DNA from: Burkholderia cepacia GG4
GTDB taxonomy: Bacteria; Pseudomonadota; Gammaproteobacteria; Burkholderiales; Burkholderiaceae
Assembly: GCF_000292915.1 (NCBI RefSeq)
Contig: NC_018514.1
Span: 2,604,001 to 2,668,000, forward strand
DNA length: 64,000 nt
Direction of reading: 5' to 3'
Part shown: positions 8,661 through 18,960 of the stretch, piece after piece
How the letters are laid out: the number at the start of each line of letters is the position of its first letter
Position numbering within the stretch: position 1 is the first letter of the stretch
Program-made: the position numbers and the translations under genes
The notes under the pieces: model-generated
Seen by the model: only the letters and a program-made list of their open reading frames with translations
Told to the model about the DNA's origin: nothing
The model's database searches: none

Positions 8661-9617
8661 ATGAGCCTCCCCACTGTCTACATCGACGGCGACCAAGGTA
8701 CGACCGGATTGCAGATCCACGAGCGCCTGCGGGATCGCACCGACCTGCGGCTCGTCACGCTGCCGGATGCCGAGCGCAAGGACCCCGCGCGGCGCGCTGA
8801 AGCGATCAACGCATCCGATATCGCGATCCTGTGCTTGCCCGACGCCGCCGCGCGCGAAGCGGTCGGCTTCATCCGCAATCCGGCGGTACGCGTGATCGAC
8901 GCGAGTTCGGCCCATCGCACCGAACCGGAATGGGTGTACGGCTTTCCCGAGATGGTCGAAGGACACGCGCAGACCATCGCGCGCGCGCAGCGCGTCACCA
9001 ATCCGGGCTGCTATCCGACGGGCGCGATCGGCCTGCTCCGGCCGCTGCAACACGCCGGGCTGCTGCCGCGCGACTACCCGGTGAGCATCCATGCGGTGTC
9101 CGGTTACTCGGGCGGCGGGCGAACCGCCGTTGACGCATTCGAATCGAACGGCGCGGCACACGCGAAGCCGCTGCAGGTCTACGGCCTCGCGCTCGCGCAC
9201 AAGCACGTGCCCGAGATCCAGCTGCATGCCGGGCTCGCGCACCGTCCGCTGTTCGTGCCGGCTTACGGCGCCTATCGGCAGGGCATCGTGCTGACCGTGC
9301 CGATCGAGCTGCGCCTGCTCCCGGCCGGCGTGACCGGTGAGTTGTTGCACGCGTGTCTCGCGCACCATTACGCCGGTGCGCGCCACGTCGAGGTCACGCC
9401 GCTCGCGGATACGCGCGCGATCACGCATCTCGATCCGCAAGCGCTGAACGGTACGAACGACCTGCGGCTCGGCGTGTTCGTCAATGCCGATCATGGCCAG
9501 GTGCTGCTGTCCGCCGTGTTCGACAATCTCGGCAAAGGGGCATCCGGCGCGGCCGTGCAGAATCTCGACCTGATGCTCGGTGCAGAGAGCGACGCGAAAA
9601 CAGCGAAAGCAGCGTGA
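8661..9617 (+). CDS. argC: N-acetyl-gamma-glutamyl-phosphate reductase (type 2)
   Basis: A 318-residue enzyme reducing N-acetylglutamyl phosphate to the semialdehyde with NADPH, a step in arginine synthesis. The catalytic cysteine is Cys117 in [10 protein letters not shown]. The N-terminus [14 protein letters not shown] is the short type-2 nucleotide-binding loop, and the length matches the type-2 group (about 310). The ATG at 8661 was chosen by homology; earlier in-frame starts exist at 8541 and 8634. Burkholderia normally carry another argC on chromosome 1, so this may be an extra copy or one recruited to another pathway. The divergent LysR regulator suggests specific induction. Confidence 0.9.
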   Translation: MSLPTVYIDGDQGTTGLQIHERLRDRTDLRLVTLPDAERKDPARRAEAINASDIAILCLPDAAAREAVGFIRNPAVRVIDASSAHRTEPEWVYGFPEMVEGHAQTIARAQRVTNPGCYPTGAIGLLRPLQHAGLLPRDYPVSIHAVSGYSGGGRTAVDAFESNGAAHAKPLQVYGLALAHKHVPEIQLHAGLAHRPLFVPAYGAYRQGIVLTVPIELRLLPAGVTGELLHACLAHHYAGARHVEVTPLADTRAITHLDPQALNGTNDLRLGVFVNADHGQVLLSAVFDNLGKGASGAAVQNLDLMLGAESDAKTAKAA

Positions 9618-9749
9618 GCCGCGTGCGGGCGCCATCGTCCGCCTGCCCGGCGCATCGCGGCCAGCGACGCGCCGGTGCCCACGGCACGCTGCCGGCTCGC
9701 GATGCGGTCGCGAGCCGTAAACGGGCGTGTGCCGACGCTCCGCACATGC

Positions 9750-9766
9750 CCCCGTAAAAGCTCACC
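9750..9766 (-). repeat. Dispersed RepA-iteron-like site
   Basis: CCCCGTAAAAGCTCACC is an inverted match to the origin iteron consensus. It lies in the 160-base gap between the convergent argC and LysR genes and closely resembles the site at 3933. Confidence 0.65.
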
Positions 9767-9777
9767 TTTGACCGATT

Positions 9778-10701
9778 TCAGGTCGCATCGTCGCTCGCAG
9801 CGGCATTCAAACCGGCAAGCGCCTCCGCCAGAAAATCGACACACACGCGCACTTTCGCCGAAGCCGCGACGCGTTCCGGATACACCGCCCAGATGTTCGC
9901 CGGCTGAATCGCGTCCGGCAGCACGCGACTGAGTTCGCCGCGTTCGATCAGCGGCCCCGCTTCCCAGATCGAACGCAACACGATCCCGCGCCCGGCGAGC
10001 GCCCATTGCACGGCCACCTCGCCGTGGTTCGTCGACAGCGCGCCGCCGACCTTCACCGTTGCCGTTTCTCCGCGCAGGTTCAACCGCCAGACGCCGAACG
10101 GATGGTCGCGCTCCTTGATCGCGAGACAGTCGTGCGAAGCGAGATCCGCGAGCGTGCGCGGCGTGCCGCGCCGTGCGAGATAGTCGGGCGACGCGCACAG
10201 CACCCGATAGTTCGCGGCAAGGCGGCGCGCGATCAGGTGATCGGCGATGTCGTCGCCGATGCGCACGTCGAGGTCGTAGCCCTCGCCCGCCACGTCGACC
10301 AGCCGGTCGAACAGATCGAGCCGCACGTTTAGCTGCGGATAGCGCGCGGAGAAGTCGAGCAGCGCCGACGCGACGACATGGCGGCCGAAGCCGAAGCTGC
10401 TCGAGATGCGCAGCGTGCCGCGCGGCACCGTGCGCGTGGTCGATACGTCCTCGACGAGATGATCGACGTCGTCGAGAATCTTCTCGGCCCGCGCGAACAC
10501 GCGTTCGCCGGCCTCCGTGACCGTCACGCGACGCGTCGAGCGATGCAGCAGCCGCGTGCCGAGCTGCGCCTCGAGCAGCGCGATACGCTTGCTCACATAC
10601 GCGGGCGACACCGCGAGCTGCTCCGCAGCCGCGCTGAAGCTCGTCAGGCGGACGACCAGGCTGAAGACGCGCAGGTCGTCGAGATTCGGCGATTTATTCA
10701 C
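9778..10701 (-). CDS. LysR-family transcriptional regulator
   Basis: A 307-residue LysR regulator when read from the GTG at 10701, with the DNA-binding segment DLRVFSLVVRLTSFSAAAEQ near the N-terminus and QLAVSPAYVSKRIALLEAQLG as the recognition helix region. An ATG at 10770 would add 23 residues with no family support. The effector domain follows from about residue 95. It is divergent from the tartrate dehydrogenase gene 118 bases away, so it is likely the regulator of tartrate or malate use; this is inferred from position only. Confidence 0.87.
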   Translation of the reverse strand: MNKSPNLDDLRVFSLVVRLTSFSAAAEQLAVSPAYVSKRIALLEAQLGTRLLHRSTRRVTVTEAGERVFARAEKILDDVDHLVEDVSTTRTVPRGTLRISSSFGFGRHVVASALLDFSARYPQLNVRLDLFDRLVDVAGEGYDLDVRIGDDIADHLIARRLAANYRVLCASPDYLARRGTPRTLADLASHDCLAIKERDHPFGVWRLNLRGETATVKVGGALSTNHGEVAVQWALAGRGIVLRSIWEAGPLIERGELSRVLPDAIQPANIWAVYPERVAASAKVRVCVDFLAEALAGLNAAASDDAT

Positions 10702-10818
10702 GATTCGTGGAAAGTCGATTAACCTTTCGCACGATTTTAATCTGAATGGAAATAAATAAAATGGCGTCATGTTCCGCTGCGCACGCTGCCAGCGGCCCGA
10801 CCAGCCAAGGAGGCTCGC

Positions 10819-11904
10819 ATGAGCGACAAGACGTACAGGATTGCCGTCATCCCCGGTGACGGCATTGGCCGTGAAGTAATGCCCGAGGGCCTGCGCGCGC
10901 TCGACGCCGTGACGGCACGCTTCGGTATCCGTTTCCAGTTCGAGCAGATCGACTGGGCGAGCTGCGACTACTACGCGCAGCACGGCAAGATGATGCCGGA
11001 CGACTGGAAGGCCCAGCTGTCGGGCATGGACGCGATCCTGTTCGGTGCGGTCGGCTGGCCCGCGACGGTACCCGACCACATTTCGCTGTGGGGTTCGCTG
11101 CTGAAGTTCCGCCGCGAGTTCGACCAGTACATCAACCTGCGGCCCGCGCGCCTGTTCGACGGTGTGCCGTCGCCGCTCGCCGGCCGCAAGGCAGGCGACA
11201 TCGACTTCATGATCGTGCGCGAGAACACCGAGGGCGAATATTCGTCGGTCGGCGGCACGATGTTCGAGGGCACCGAGCGCGAAGTGGTCATGCAGCAGTC
11301 GATCTTCACGCGTCACGGTACCGAGCGCGTGCTGAAGTTCGCGTTCGAACTCGCCCAGCGCCGCGCGAAGCGCCTGACCGTCGCGACGAAGAGCAACGGC
11401 ATCGCGATCAGCATGCCGTGGTGGGACGCGCGCGCGGCCGAAATGGGCGAGCGCTATCCCGAGATCACCGTGGACAAGCAGCATATCGACATCCTGTGTG
11501 CGCGCTTCGTGCTGCAGCCGGACCGCTTCGACGTCGTCGTCGCGTCGAACCTGTTCGGCGACATCCTTTCCGACCTCGGTCCGGCCTGCACGGGCACGAT
11601 CGGCATCGCACCGTCCGCGAACCTCAACCCGGATCGCACGTTTCCGTCGCTGTTCGAACCGGTGCACGGCTCCGCGCCGGACATCGCGGGCCAGTACATC
11701 GCGAACCCGATCGCGATGATCTGGTCGGCGGCAATGATGCTCGACTTCCTCGGCAACGGCACGGGCCGCGAACGCGAAGCGCACGACGCGATCGTCGCGG
11801 CGATCGAGGACCTGCTGCGTACGGGGCCGCGCACGCGCGATCTCGGCGGTCAGGCGGGGACGCAGGAAGTGGGCGAGGCGATCGCTGCGCGGATCGCGGG
11901 CTGA
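10819..11904 (+). CDS. ttuC: Tartrate dehydrogenase/decarboxylase (D-malate dehydrogenase type)
   Basis: A 361-residue enzyme of the isocitrate/isopropylmalate dehydrogenase family. The NAD and substrate signatures are visible: VIPGDGIGREV at the N-terminus, IVRENTEGEYSS in the middle and NLFGDILSDLGPACTGTIGI near the metal site. The sequence around LRPARLFDGVPSPLAGR and its length are closer to tartrate/D-malate dehydrogenases (TtuC, DmlA) than to LeuB. It would oxidise tartrate or decarboxylate D-malate with NAD, Mg or Mn. AAGGAGG sits at 10808-10814 before the ATG. The divergent LysR gene probably controls it. Confidence 0.9.
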   Translation: MSDKTYRIAVIPGDGIGREVMPEGLRALDAVTARFGIRFQFEQIDWASCDYYAQHGKMMPDDWKAQLSGMDAILFGAVGWPATVPDHISLWGSLLKFRREFDQYINLRPARLFDGVPSPLAGRKAGDIDFMIVRENTEGEYSSVGGTMFEGTEREVVMQQSIFTRHGTERVLKFAFELAQRRAKRLTVATKSNGIAISMPWWDARAAEMGERYPEITVDKQHIDILCARFVLQPDRFDVVVASNLFGDILSDLGPACTGTIGIAPSANLNPDRTFPSLFEPVHGSAPDIAGQYIANPIAMIWSAAMMLDFLGNGTGREREAHDAIVAAIEDLLRTGPRTRDLGGQAGTQEVGEAIAARIAG

Positions 11905-12002
11905 AAGACCGATGTGAAGGGTGCGCGGTTGCCAGGCGGTCGATGGAGGTCGTGTTCAGGGGTGAGCCACACGACTGACTGCTGCGCACCTTGGTTGATT
12001 CC

Positions 12003-12030
12003 GACACGCACGTCTGGATGCGTGCGTGTC
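12003..12030 (+). terminator. Hairpin downstream of ttuC
   Basis: GACACGCACG and CGTGCGTGTC form a perfect 10-base stem with an 8-base loop, about 100 bases after the ttuC stop. No T-run follows, so termination is uncertain. Confidence 0.4.
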
Positions 12031-12352
12031 GATGTCGATTTCGAACGGTGAGCAATGCGGTTCGATGGCACGCACGGTTATGCGTCGATCCATCACCGTG
12101 TCTGGCGTCACGTTGAAGTCGAGCGGTGAGTTGCATCGCGCATCGATACACACCGCTTGAATCTCGCCACTGTGCGTGTATGGAGCAAATGCGCCACCGA
12201 TGTCGCATTCGATTCGCACGTGAGCGACCAAAGCTCGTGCACAGCAATGCATGCTGTGCTTCCGTCAGCGCAATCGCGCCGTTTCCTGCGAAGATTGATC
12301 GGTGAGATGCCGGGCGTGAAAAATCACACCGTCCGGCACAGAATGCCCCTTC

Positions 12353-12398
12353 TCCCGAAAACACTCACCTCAGCACACGCCTCCCGTATTTCCTCACC
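12353..12398 (-). repeat. Pair of dispersed RepA-iteron-like sites
   Basis: TCCCGAAAACACTCACC (12353-12369) and TCCCGTATTTCCTCACC (12382-12398) are inverted copies of the origin iteron, 29 bases apart. They sit in the intergenic region downstream of the DUF1348 gene. Confidence 0.7.
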
Positions 12399-12462
12399 GT
12401 TGGGCACGGACGACGCGCTCGATGCACGATCGAGCACGTCCCCGCATCGTCATCGTGCGGCG

Positions 12463-12942
12463 TCACAGCCCGAGATCGGACAGGCCGGGATGGTCGTCCG
12501 GACGGCGGCCGAGCGGCCAGTGGTACAGGCGATCCGCTTCGCGAATCGGCAGATCGTTGATGCTCGCGTGGCGATGCGCCATCAAGCCGTTTTCGTCGAA
12601 CTCCCAGTTTTCGTTCCCGTATGAGCGGAACCAGTTGCCGGCGTCGTCATGCCATTCGTATGCGAATCGCACCGCGATGCGATTGCCGCCGAACGCCCAC
12701 AGCTCCTTGATCAACCGGTAGTCGAGCTCGCGCGTCCATTTCCGCTGCAGCAGGCCGACGATCTCGTCGCGGCCCGTCACGAACTCCGCGCGATTGCGCC
12801 ACCGGCTCTGCGGCGTATAGGCGAGCGAGACGCGCTGCGGGTCGCGCGTGTTCCACGCATCCTCCGCGGCGCGCACTTTCTGGCGCACCGTGTCGAGCGT
12901 GAAGGGTGGAACGGGCGGACGAACTTCCGGGGAAGCGGCCAT
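12463..12942 (-). CDS. DUF1348 (nuclear transport factor 2-like) protein
   Basis: A 159-residue protein of the DUF1348 family, a SnoaL/NTF2-like fold. The recognisable run is [20 protein letters not shown], then [30 protein letters not shown] and the end [13 protein letters not shown]. No catalytic role is established for the family. It follows the TetR gene by 55 bases on the same strand, so the two probably form an operon in which the regulator controls this protein. The ATG at 12942 gives the family N-terminus. Confidence 0.85.
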   Translation of the reverse strand: MAASPEVRPPVPPFTLDTVRQKVRAAEDAWNTRDPQRVSLAYTPQSRWRNRAEFVTGRDEIVGLLQRKWTRELDYRLIKELWAFGGNRIAVRFAYEWHDDAGNWFRSYGNENWEFDENGLMAHRHASINDLPIREADRLYHWPLGRRPDDHPGLSDLGL

Positions 12943-12997
12943 GGGATGCTCCTGTTCAAGGTTTGGGCCGCGCACGAACGCAGCCGGTTGGGACGCG

Positions 12998-13612
12998 TTA
13001 CTTCGACGCTCGAGACACCGTATCGAGCAAGAGTTCGGCGGTTGCGCGCGCATCGCGCGCGACGCTTGCATCGCCACTGACGAGCGCCACGCCGATCGCG
13101 CCGTCGATCAGCACCAGCCATTGACGCGCGACGCGGGCCAGCCCGCGGCGCTCGATCCCGGCGGCGTCGGCGTACGCGTCGAACCGCTCGCGCACGAACG
13201 CGAGCAAGCGTGCCTTGTGCAGACGTGCGACGACGCGCACCGGATCGTCGGCATCGGCAATCTCGCCGGACGCGTTCAGGAACGCGCAGCCGTGAAAATC
13301 GGGTTGCACAAACCAGTCACGCAGCACCTCGAACATGCCGAGCAAGTGCGCACGCGGTGACTTGCCACGCGCCAGCGTTGCGTCGACGAACCAGCGCATC
13401 CAGCGTTCGTCACGGCGCTCGAGCGCGGCGACGACCAGCGCCTCCTTCGATTCGAAATGCGAATAAAAGCTCTTTCGCGCGGCACCCGACCGCTTCACGA
13501 TCGCATCGACACCCGTGGCGTGGATGCCGCCCGAGTAGATCAGCGCTTCGGCCGCGTCGAGAAGCCGGTCGCGAACGGCTGGTTCGCCGAAGAGATCATC
13601 ATGTGTGTTCAT
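12998..13612 (-). CDS. TetR/AcrR-family transcriptional regulator
   Basis: A 204-residue regulator. The N-terminal helix-turn-helix occupies residues about 12-58 ([34 protein letters not shown]). The ligand-binding helical domain follows, with a C-terminal part typical of the AcrR group. It is first in a two-gene unit with the DUF1348 gene. A perfect 14-base palindrome lies 12 bases upstream of its start, suggesting it represses its own operon. The ligand is unknown. Confidence 0.88.
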   Translation of the reverse strand: MNTHDDLFGEPAVRDRLLDAAEALIYSGGIHATGVDAIVKRSGAARKSFYSHFESKEALVVAALERRDERWMRWFVDATLARGKSPRAHLLGMFEVLRDWFVQPDFHGCAFLNASGEIADADDPVRVVARLHKARLLAFVRERFDAYADAAGIERRGLARVARQWLVLIDGAIGVALVSGDASVARDARATAELLLDTVSRASK

Positions 13613-13623
13613 GGGTTTACGGT

Positions 13624-13637
13624 AGAACGATCGTTCT
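13624..13637. promoter_or_regulatory. TetR operator palindrome
   Basis: AGAACGATCGTTCT is a perfect 14-base palindrome placed directly before the TetR start codon, as is usual for self-repressing TetR regulators. Confidence 0.6.
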
Positions 13638-13803
13638 CACTCGTCAACACCCGGGCGAAAAGGCCCTGTCGGCGGGAGGGCCGAACGCCGCGTGGTTCCG
13701 ATGGCGCACGGCGCATTTCAGGCGGCGTTTACGACATTTTTTCTTGAAGCGAACGCATGGCGCTCACTACACTTCGGTCACCCTGTCTGGCCGAAAGGAC
13801 ATC

Positions 13804-14442
13804 ATGCAGCGACCGGAATCCGCACGCTCCCGGCGTGCCCATGCGGCTTATGCGAAGCGGCTCGACGGCCGCGTCGTCGTACGGCGTTTCGATCCGCGCA
13901 GCGATTCGTACGAGTCGCTGACCGCGTTGCTACATCGCGCGTATGCGCATCTCGGCGCCGCGGGTTTCAACTGTCCGGGGGTCGACCAGCCGGCGTCGGC
14001 GACGCGTGAACGCACGCTCACCAGCGAATGTTTCGTCGCGCTCGGCAGCGGGCATCTGGTCGCAACGATCACGATACAGCCGCACGATCCCGATTCGCGT
14101 TGCGATCCGTACCGCAGCCGACGCGTCGCGACGCTCGGCCAGTTGGCCGTCGATCCGGCCTGGCAGGACCGCGGCATCGGCCGTGCGCTGCTTGCGTTCG
14201 CGCAACGGCGGGCTGCCGCGCGTGGCGCGACGCACATCGCGCTCGATGCGCCGCATGCGGCTGTCCGGCTCGTCGAGTTCTATCGCCGCGAAGGGTTTCA
14301 GTTGATCGATGTGATGCGGTTTGCAGCGCATAGCTACGACAGCGCGATCCTGTGCAAAGCCGTCGGGGTGCCCGGCGAGCGGATGCCTGCATCCGACATG
14401 ACATCGATCGACGTCGCGCAGCGTGCCGACGCGGCGTCATGA
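13804..14442 (+). CDS. GNAT-family N-acetyltransferase
   Basis: A 212-residue protein. The acetyl-CoA binding motif A is visible as LGQLAVDPAWQDRGIGRALL (Q/RxxGxG/A as QDRGIG), and motif B as VEFYRREGFQLI. The N-terminal 60 residues are a poorly conserved extension. The substrate is unknown. The ATG at 13804 follows a 190-base gap after the divergent TetR gene. Its stop codon overlaps the next start (ATGA at 14439), so the two are translationally coupled. Confidence 0.85.
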   Translation: MQRPESARSRRAHAAYAKRLDGRVVVRRFDPRSDSYESLTALLHRAYAHLGAAGFNCPGVDQPASATRERTLTSECFVALGSGHLVATITIQPHDPDSRCDPYRSRRVATLGQLAVDPAWQDRGIGRALLAFAQRRAAARGATHIALDAPHAAVRLVEFYRREGFQLIDVMRFAAHSYDSAILCKAVGVPGERMPASDMTSIDVAQRADAAS

Positions 14443-14840
14443 AACACGATGCCGACGACGATCGCGCGCGGCTTGCCCTGCGGCATGTCCGCATGCGTGC
14501 GGCACTGTGGATGCGCGGTCTGTCGAAGCTGACGGTGATCACGATCGCGGTCACGCAAATACTGACGCTCGTGTTCGACGCTCTGCTCGTTTCAGTCGGC
14601 GACACGCCGGAAGCCGCGACGTTGCTGCTGTTCCGCTTCGTCACCTGCGCGCTCGTCAGCTTCTGGCTTCAGGCGGACGCATCGCGTGCGTATCGGCATG
14701 CGGCGCAACACGGGCTCGTGACGGTTTCCGGCGTGCATGGCGAGCTGATCGAGATCGCACCGCAATGCCCGAAGCGCTGGCTCGTCGTGCTGAGTCTGCA
14801 GCTCGAACCGCGATGGTTGAACGGTGAGCGAATCAAATAG
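14439..14840 (+). CDS. Hypothetical protein with hydrophobic segments, coupled to the acetyltransferase
   Basis: A 133-residue protein with a hydrophobic stretch at about residues 30-52 (LTVITIAVTQILTLVFDALL) and a weaker one at 62-77, so it may be membrane-associated. The C-terminal part is soluble (VTVSGVHGELIEIAPQCPKR). No family is recognised. It overlaps the GNAT gene by four bases. Its last codons contain a GGTGAG iteron half-site at 14823. Confidence 0.55.
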   Translation: MKHDADDDRARLALRHVRMRAALWMRGLSKLTVITIAVTQILTLVFDALLVSVGDTPEAATLLLFRFVTCALVSFWLQADASRAYRHAAQHGLVTVSGVHGELIEIAPQCPKRWLVVLSLQLEPRWLNGERIK

Positions 14841-15336
14841 CATGCGGCGCACCGGTCGATGCCGACAGGCCGGCTAACGGGTGAGTTGGCACGTCATCGA
14901 TCGCCTCACGCATCGAGGCTGCCGTGGGAACGGAGCTAGACCGTGGCAAGCGGGCGAGGCGGCACGGGCCGCGCTATTCAAGCGCGGCAAGCGAGAACGA
15001 AAGGGTAAGAAGAAAGACACGGCGCCGAGCGACGCGACAGCGGGGACAGGGGAGGAGCCTTGATAGGTGAGGTGCATGCGCAATGGCATGTCACCGATGG
15101 GTCCCGGGGGATCGCAGCGTGATCGCCCTCGCATCACTAACGAGAAACCGCGTGCAGCCGTTGAATTCTGCGCCCACGGGTGCAGCGAATGCATGATCGA
15201 GCTGCCGTTCGGCACGCAAACACAGCTCCCGAATTTCCTCACCTTAAGCGTTTGCCGAAGCCGCCGGGCCTCGACAAACGCTCATACCGACGCGAGCGGG
15301 GCAGCCGGCAAACGCGCCGAGCGGCCCCGCCGGCAC
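14841..15336. other. 496-base intergenic region with iteron half-sites
   Basis: No supported gene. GGTGAG half-sites lie on the plus strand at 14880 and 15066, and a full inverted iteron-like site lies at 15227-15243. The pattern parallels the region 11905-12462. Confidence 0.6.
15227..15243 (-). repeat. Dispersed RepA-iteron-like site
   Basis: TCCCGAATTTCCTCACC is an inverted origin-type iteron. Its flanks, CACAGC before and AAGCGT a few bases after, are shared with the site at 20046, so the similarity extends beyond the 17-mer. Confidence 0.7.
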
Positions 15337-16365
15337 TCAGACCGTCCAGTCGAGAATCACCTTGCCGCTTTCACCGGACAGCATCGCGGCGAAGCCTTTC
15401 TCGTAATCGTCGGCCGCAAAGCGATGCGTGATGATCGGCGACAGGTCGAGGCCGCTTTGCAGCATCGCGACCATCTTGTACCAGGTCTCGAACATCTCGC
15501 GACCGTAGATGCCCTTGATCTCGAGCCCCTTGAAGATCACCTGGTTCCAGTCGATCGCCGTCTGCGCGGGCGGAATGCCGAGCAGCGCGACCTTGCCGCC
15601 GTGATTCATCGCCTCGAGCATGCTCGTGAATGCGCTCGGCACGCCCGACATCTCGAGGCCGACGTCGAAGCCTTCCGTCATCCGCAGGTCGGCCATCACG
15701 TCGCGCAGCGACTCGCGTGCGACGTTGACCGCACGCGTCGCGCCCATCTTGCGCGCGAGCTCGAGCCGGTAGTCGTTGATGTCGGTGATCACGACGTTGC
15801 GCGCGCCGACATGCTTCGCGATCGCGACAGCCATGATGCCGATCGGGCCGGCACCGGTGATCAGCACGTCCTCGCCGACGAGGTTGAACGACAGCGCCGT
15901 ATGCGTCGCATTGCCGAACGGATCGAAGATCGACGCGAGATCGTCGGAGATCTCGGGCGGAATCTTGAACGCGTTGAACGCCGGAATCGCCAGATACTCG
16001 GCGAACGCGCCCTCGCGGTTCACGCCGACGCCGACGGTGTTGCGGCACAGATGCCGGCGCCCCGCACGGCAGTTGCGACAGAAACCGCACGTGATGTGGC
16101 CTTCGCCGGACACGCGATCGCCGATCGCGAAGCCGCGCACTTCCTGCCCCATCTCGACGATCTCGCCGACGTATTCGTGACCGACGTGCATCGGCACGGG
16201 AATCGTCTTCTGCGCCCAGTCGTCCCACTTCCAGATATGGATGTCGGTGCCGCAGATCGCCGTGCGGCGAATCTTGATCAGCACGTCGTTGTGTCCGACT
16301 TCGGGACGCTTCACGCGCGTGAGCGTGAGGCCCGGGCCGCGTTCGAGCTTTGCCAGTGCTTTCAT
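15337..16365 (-). CDS. tdh: L-threonine 3-dehydrogenase
   Basis: A 342-residue zinc-dependent medium-chain dehydrogenase oxidising L-threonine to 2-amino-3-ketobutyrate with NAD. The catalytic zinc ligand Cys38 ([10 protein letters not shown]) and GHEYVGEI are present. The structural zinc cysteines lie in [15 protein letters not shown], and the nucleotide loop is [12 protein letters not shown]. The length equals that of E. coli Tdh. It is 13 bases downstream of kbl on the same strand; Kbl uses its product, so the two form the usual threonine-to-glycine operon. Confidence 0.96.
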   Translation of the reverse strand: MKALAKLERGPGLTLTRVKRPEVGHNDVLIKIRRTAICGTDIHIWKWDDWAQKTIPVPMHVGHEYVGEIVEMGQEVRGFAIGDRVSGEGHITCGFCRNCRAGRRHLCRNTVGVGVNREGAFAEYLAIPAFNAFKIPPEISDDLASIFDPFGNATHTALSFNLVGEDVLITGAGPIGIMAVAIAKHVGARNVVITDINDYRLELARKMGATRAVNVARESLRDVMADLRMTEGFDVGLEMSGVPSAFTSMLEAMNHGGKVALLGIPPAQTAIDWNQVIFKGLEIKGIYGREMFETWYKMVAMLQSGLDLSPIITHRFAADDYEKGFAAMLSGESGKVILDWTV

Positions 16366-16378
16366 GATCGCGCCTCCG

Positions 16379-17578
<1,200 letters not shown>

Positions 17579-17662
17579 CGCAAAGCTCCTGACAGGGATT
17601 CGCATTCCGGCACGCGCCACTCGTGGCGGCAGCGCAACGGCCTGCTACTGTTATAGTCGGTC

Positions 17663-17716
17663 GTTCGGTTGACCGCACTTATCCGATATGCCGAACTAGA
17701 ATTCGAAATACCGAAC
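17663..17716. promoter_or_regulatory. Putative operator between kbl and its XRE regulator
   Basis: Two direct copies ATGCCGAAC (17688-17696) and ATACCGAAC (17708-17716) are 20 bases apart. An inverted GTTCGG lies at 17663-17668. All are in the 161-base divergent promoter region. The spacing puts them on one helical face, as expected for a dimeric helix-turn-helix repressor. Confidence 0.45.
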
Positions 17717-17739
17717 AACTCTAAGCGAACGGAAACCAA

Positions 17740-18351
17740 ATGGCAAGTTCCTCCGCGTCGCGGCGCACGCCAGCCGGCGCCGCATCGCAGCCGCCGGCCG
17801 TCACGCCGCCGCGGGTCGGCGAGCAAATCCAGCGCCTGCGCAACGAGCGCAAGCTGACGCTCGACGACCTGTCGCGCGCGGCCGGCGTATCGAAATCGAT
17901 GCTCTCCGAGATCGAGCGCGACAAGGCCAATCCGACGATCGCGGTCGCGTGGCGGCTCACGAATGCACTCGGCATCACGCTCGACGAACTGTTCTCGCAA
18001 CCGAAAGCGCCGGAGACGATCCGCGTGGACGGCCCGCACGACATCCCGACGCTCGCCGGCCACGACGGCCGCTACCAGCTGCGCGTGTGGGGCCCGATCG
18101 ACCTGGCCGGCAAGTTCGAGTGGTACGAGCTGACGCTGCCCGGCGGCGGCGCGCTCGTGTCGAACGCGCACGAACCCGGCACCCGCGAGCACCTCACCGT
18201 GCTGCAGGGTGCGATGGAAATCGAAGCCGCGGCGGCGAGCCGACGCCTGAAAACCGGCGACACGGCGCGCTACCCGGCCGACACACCGCATGCGATCCGC
18301 AACCCGGGCAAGGGCGAGGCCCGCGCATTACTGATCGTGATCCATCGCTGA
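17740..18351 (+). CDS. XRE-family regulator with cupin sensor domain
   Basis: A 203-residue protein. Residues 25-85 are an XRE helix-turn-helix (QIQRLRNERKLTLDDLSRAA, VSKSMLSEIERDKANPTIAV). Residues about 120-200 are a cupin barrel (HLTVLQGAMEIEA, GDTARYPADTPHAIRNPG). This architecture is typical of small-molecule-responsive regulators beside amino-acid catabolic genes. Its divergence from kbl-tdh makes it the likely controller of threonine breakdown, possibly also of itself. A low-complexity Pro/Ala/Ser tail of about 20 residues precedes the DNA-binding domain. Confidence 0.9.
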   Translation: MASSSASRRTPAGAASQPPAVTPPRVGEQIQRLRNERKLTLDDLSRAAGVSKSMLSEIERDKANPTIAVAWRLTNALGITLDELFSQPKAPETIRVDGPHDIPTLAGHDGRYQLRVWGPIDLAGKFEWYELTLPGGGALVSNAHEPGTREHLTVLQGAMEIEAAAASRRLKTGDTARYPADTPHAIRNPGKGEARALLIVIHR

Positions 18352-18389
18352 CGATGCGGATAGCTGGCCGAAAGGCCAGTTGCGGAAAA

Positions 18390-18409
18390 TACTGTATGTT
18401 TGTACAGTA
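18390..18409 (+). promoter_or_regulatory. LexA (SOS) box
   Basis: TACTGTATGTTTGTACAGTA fits the proteobacterial LexA consensus CTGT-N8-ACAG exactly. It also keeps the outer TA bases of the E. coli consensus on both sides. It lies 72 bases before the start of the small gene at 18481 and no other gene starts nearby, so that gene is predicted to be induced by DNA damage. Confidence 0.75.
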
Positions 18410-18480
18410 TACGGACATTCCGCCATGCATGGCCGGAGCCGGCGCACCGAGGCGCCCGCCCCGGTCGACAGGAGCCTGCG

Positions 18481-18858
18481 ATGACAGAAGAACAAGATTT
18501 GGCCGCGCTCAGCTTCAAGGCTGCTGCGCACGACCTCGAGCTGATCGTTCGCCATATTGCCGAGCGCTACATCCGTCAACGCGTCCCGCTGTCGTGGCGC
18601 CTGCTGCACGCCATCGAAGCCGAGGCGCTCGCCGATCTCGGCTTTGCCAGCCGGCACGAGGCCGGCATGCGTCAACTGTTCGAACGGCCATCGGACATGA
18701 CCTTTCCCGAAACGGACGATCCGATCGACTTCGGCCGGTCGAACGCGCTCCCTGCCGTCTTCTCGTTCGCGGTCCTCGCGTATGAAGCGGCGGCCAGGTC
18801 GCAGGATGCGGCGCCCCGCGAGCGCATTCACCGTCCGTCCAAAGCGTGGGGCGACTGA
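18481..18858 (+). CDS. Hypothetical protein, predicted SOS-inducible
   Basis: A 125-residue soluble, acidic protein with predicted helices (LSFKAAAHDLELIVRHIAER, SWRLLHAIEAEALADLGF). No family is recognised. The ATG at 18481 follows AGGAG (18470-18474). Its only strong context is the LexA box upstream, which makes it a candidate DNA-damage response gene, for instance a cell-division, replication or nuclease modulator; this is inference. It lies just before a recombinase-like gene and the chromosome 2 origin. Confidence 0.65.
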   Translation: MTEEQDLAALSFKAAAHDLELIVRHIAERYIRQRVPLSWRLLHAIEAEALADLGFASRHEAGMRQLFERPSDMTFPETDDPIDFGRSNALPAVFSFAVLAYEAAARSQDAAPRERIHRPSKAWGD

Positions 18859-18960
18859 CGCCATGCCTGGGCCGTCCGACACGGCGGCCCCCTCCCGCAT
18901 CCTGCTGCCCGCGACGTTGCGGAAAGGGCTACCATATACGCAACTAACGGAATAAATAAC

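Larger units (their letters stand above)
11905..12462. other. 558-base intergenic region with iteron half-sites
   Basis: No gene is supported here. The region holds a 10-base perfect hairpin (12003-12030) after ttuC. It has GGTGAG half-sites on the plus strand at 11961, 12047, 12125 and 12301, and two full inverted iteron-like sites at 12353 and 12382. Open frames here lack homology. Confidence 0.65.

Noticed and set aside
9778..11784. A 668-codon minus-strand frame running through the tartrate dehydrogenase gene
   Set aside because: Only the part up to 10701 has LysR homology. The rest is the antisense of ttuC, open because of high GC.
13210..14442. A 410-codon frame ending with the acetyltransferase
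   Set aside because: The first 198 codons are antisense to the TetR gene and its promoter; the real start is the ATG at 13804.
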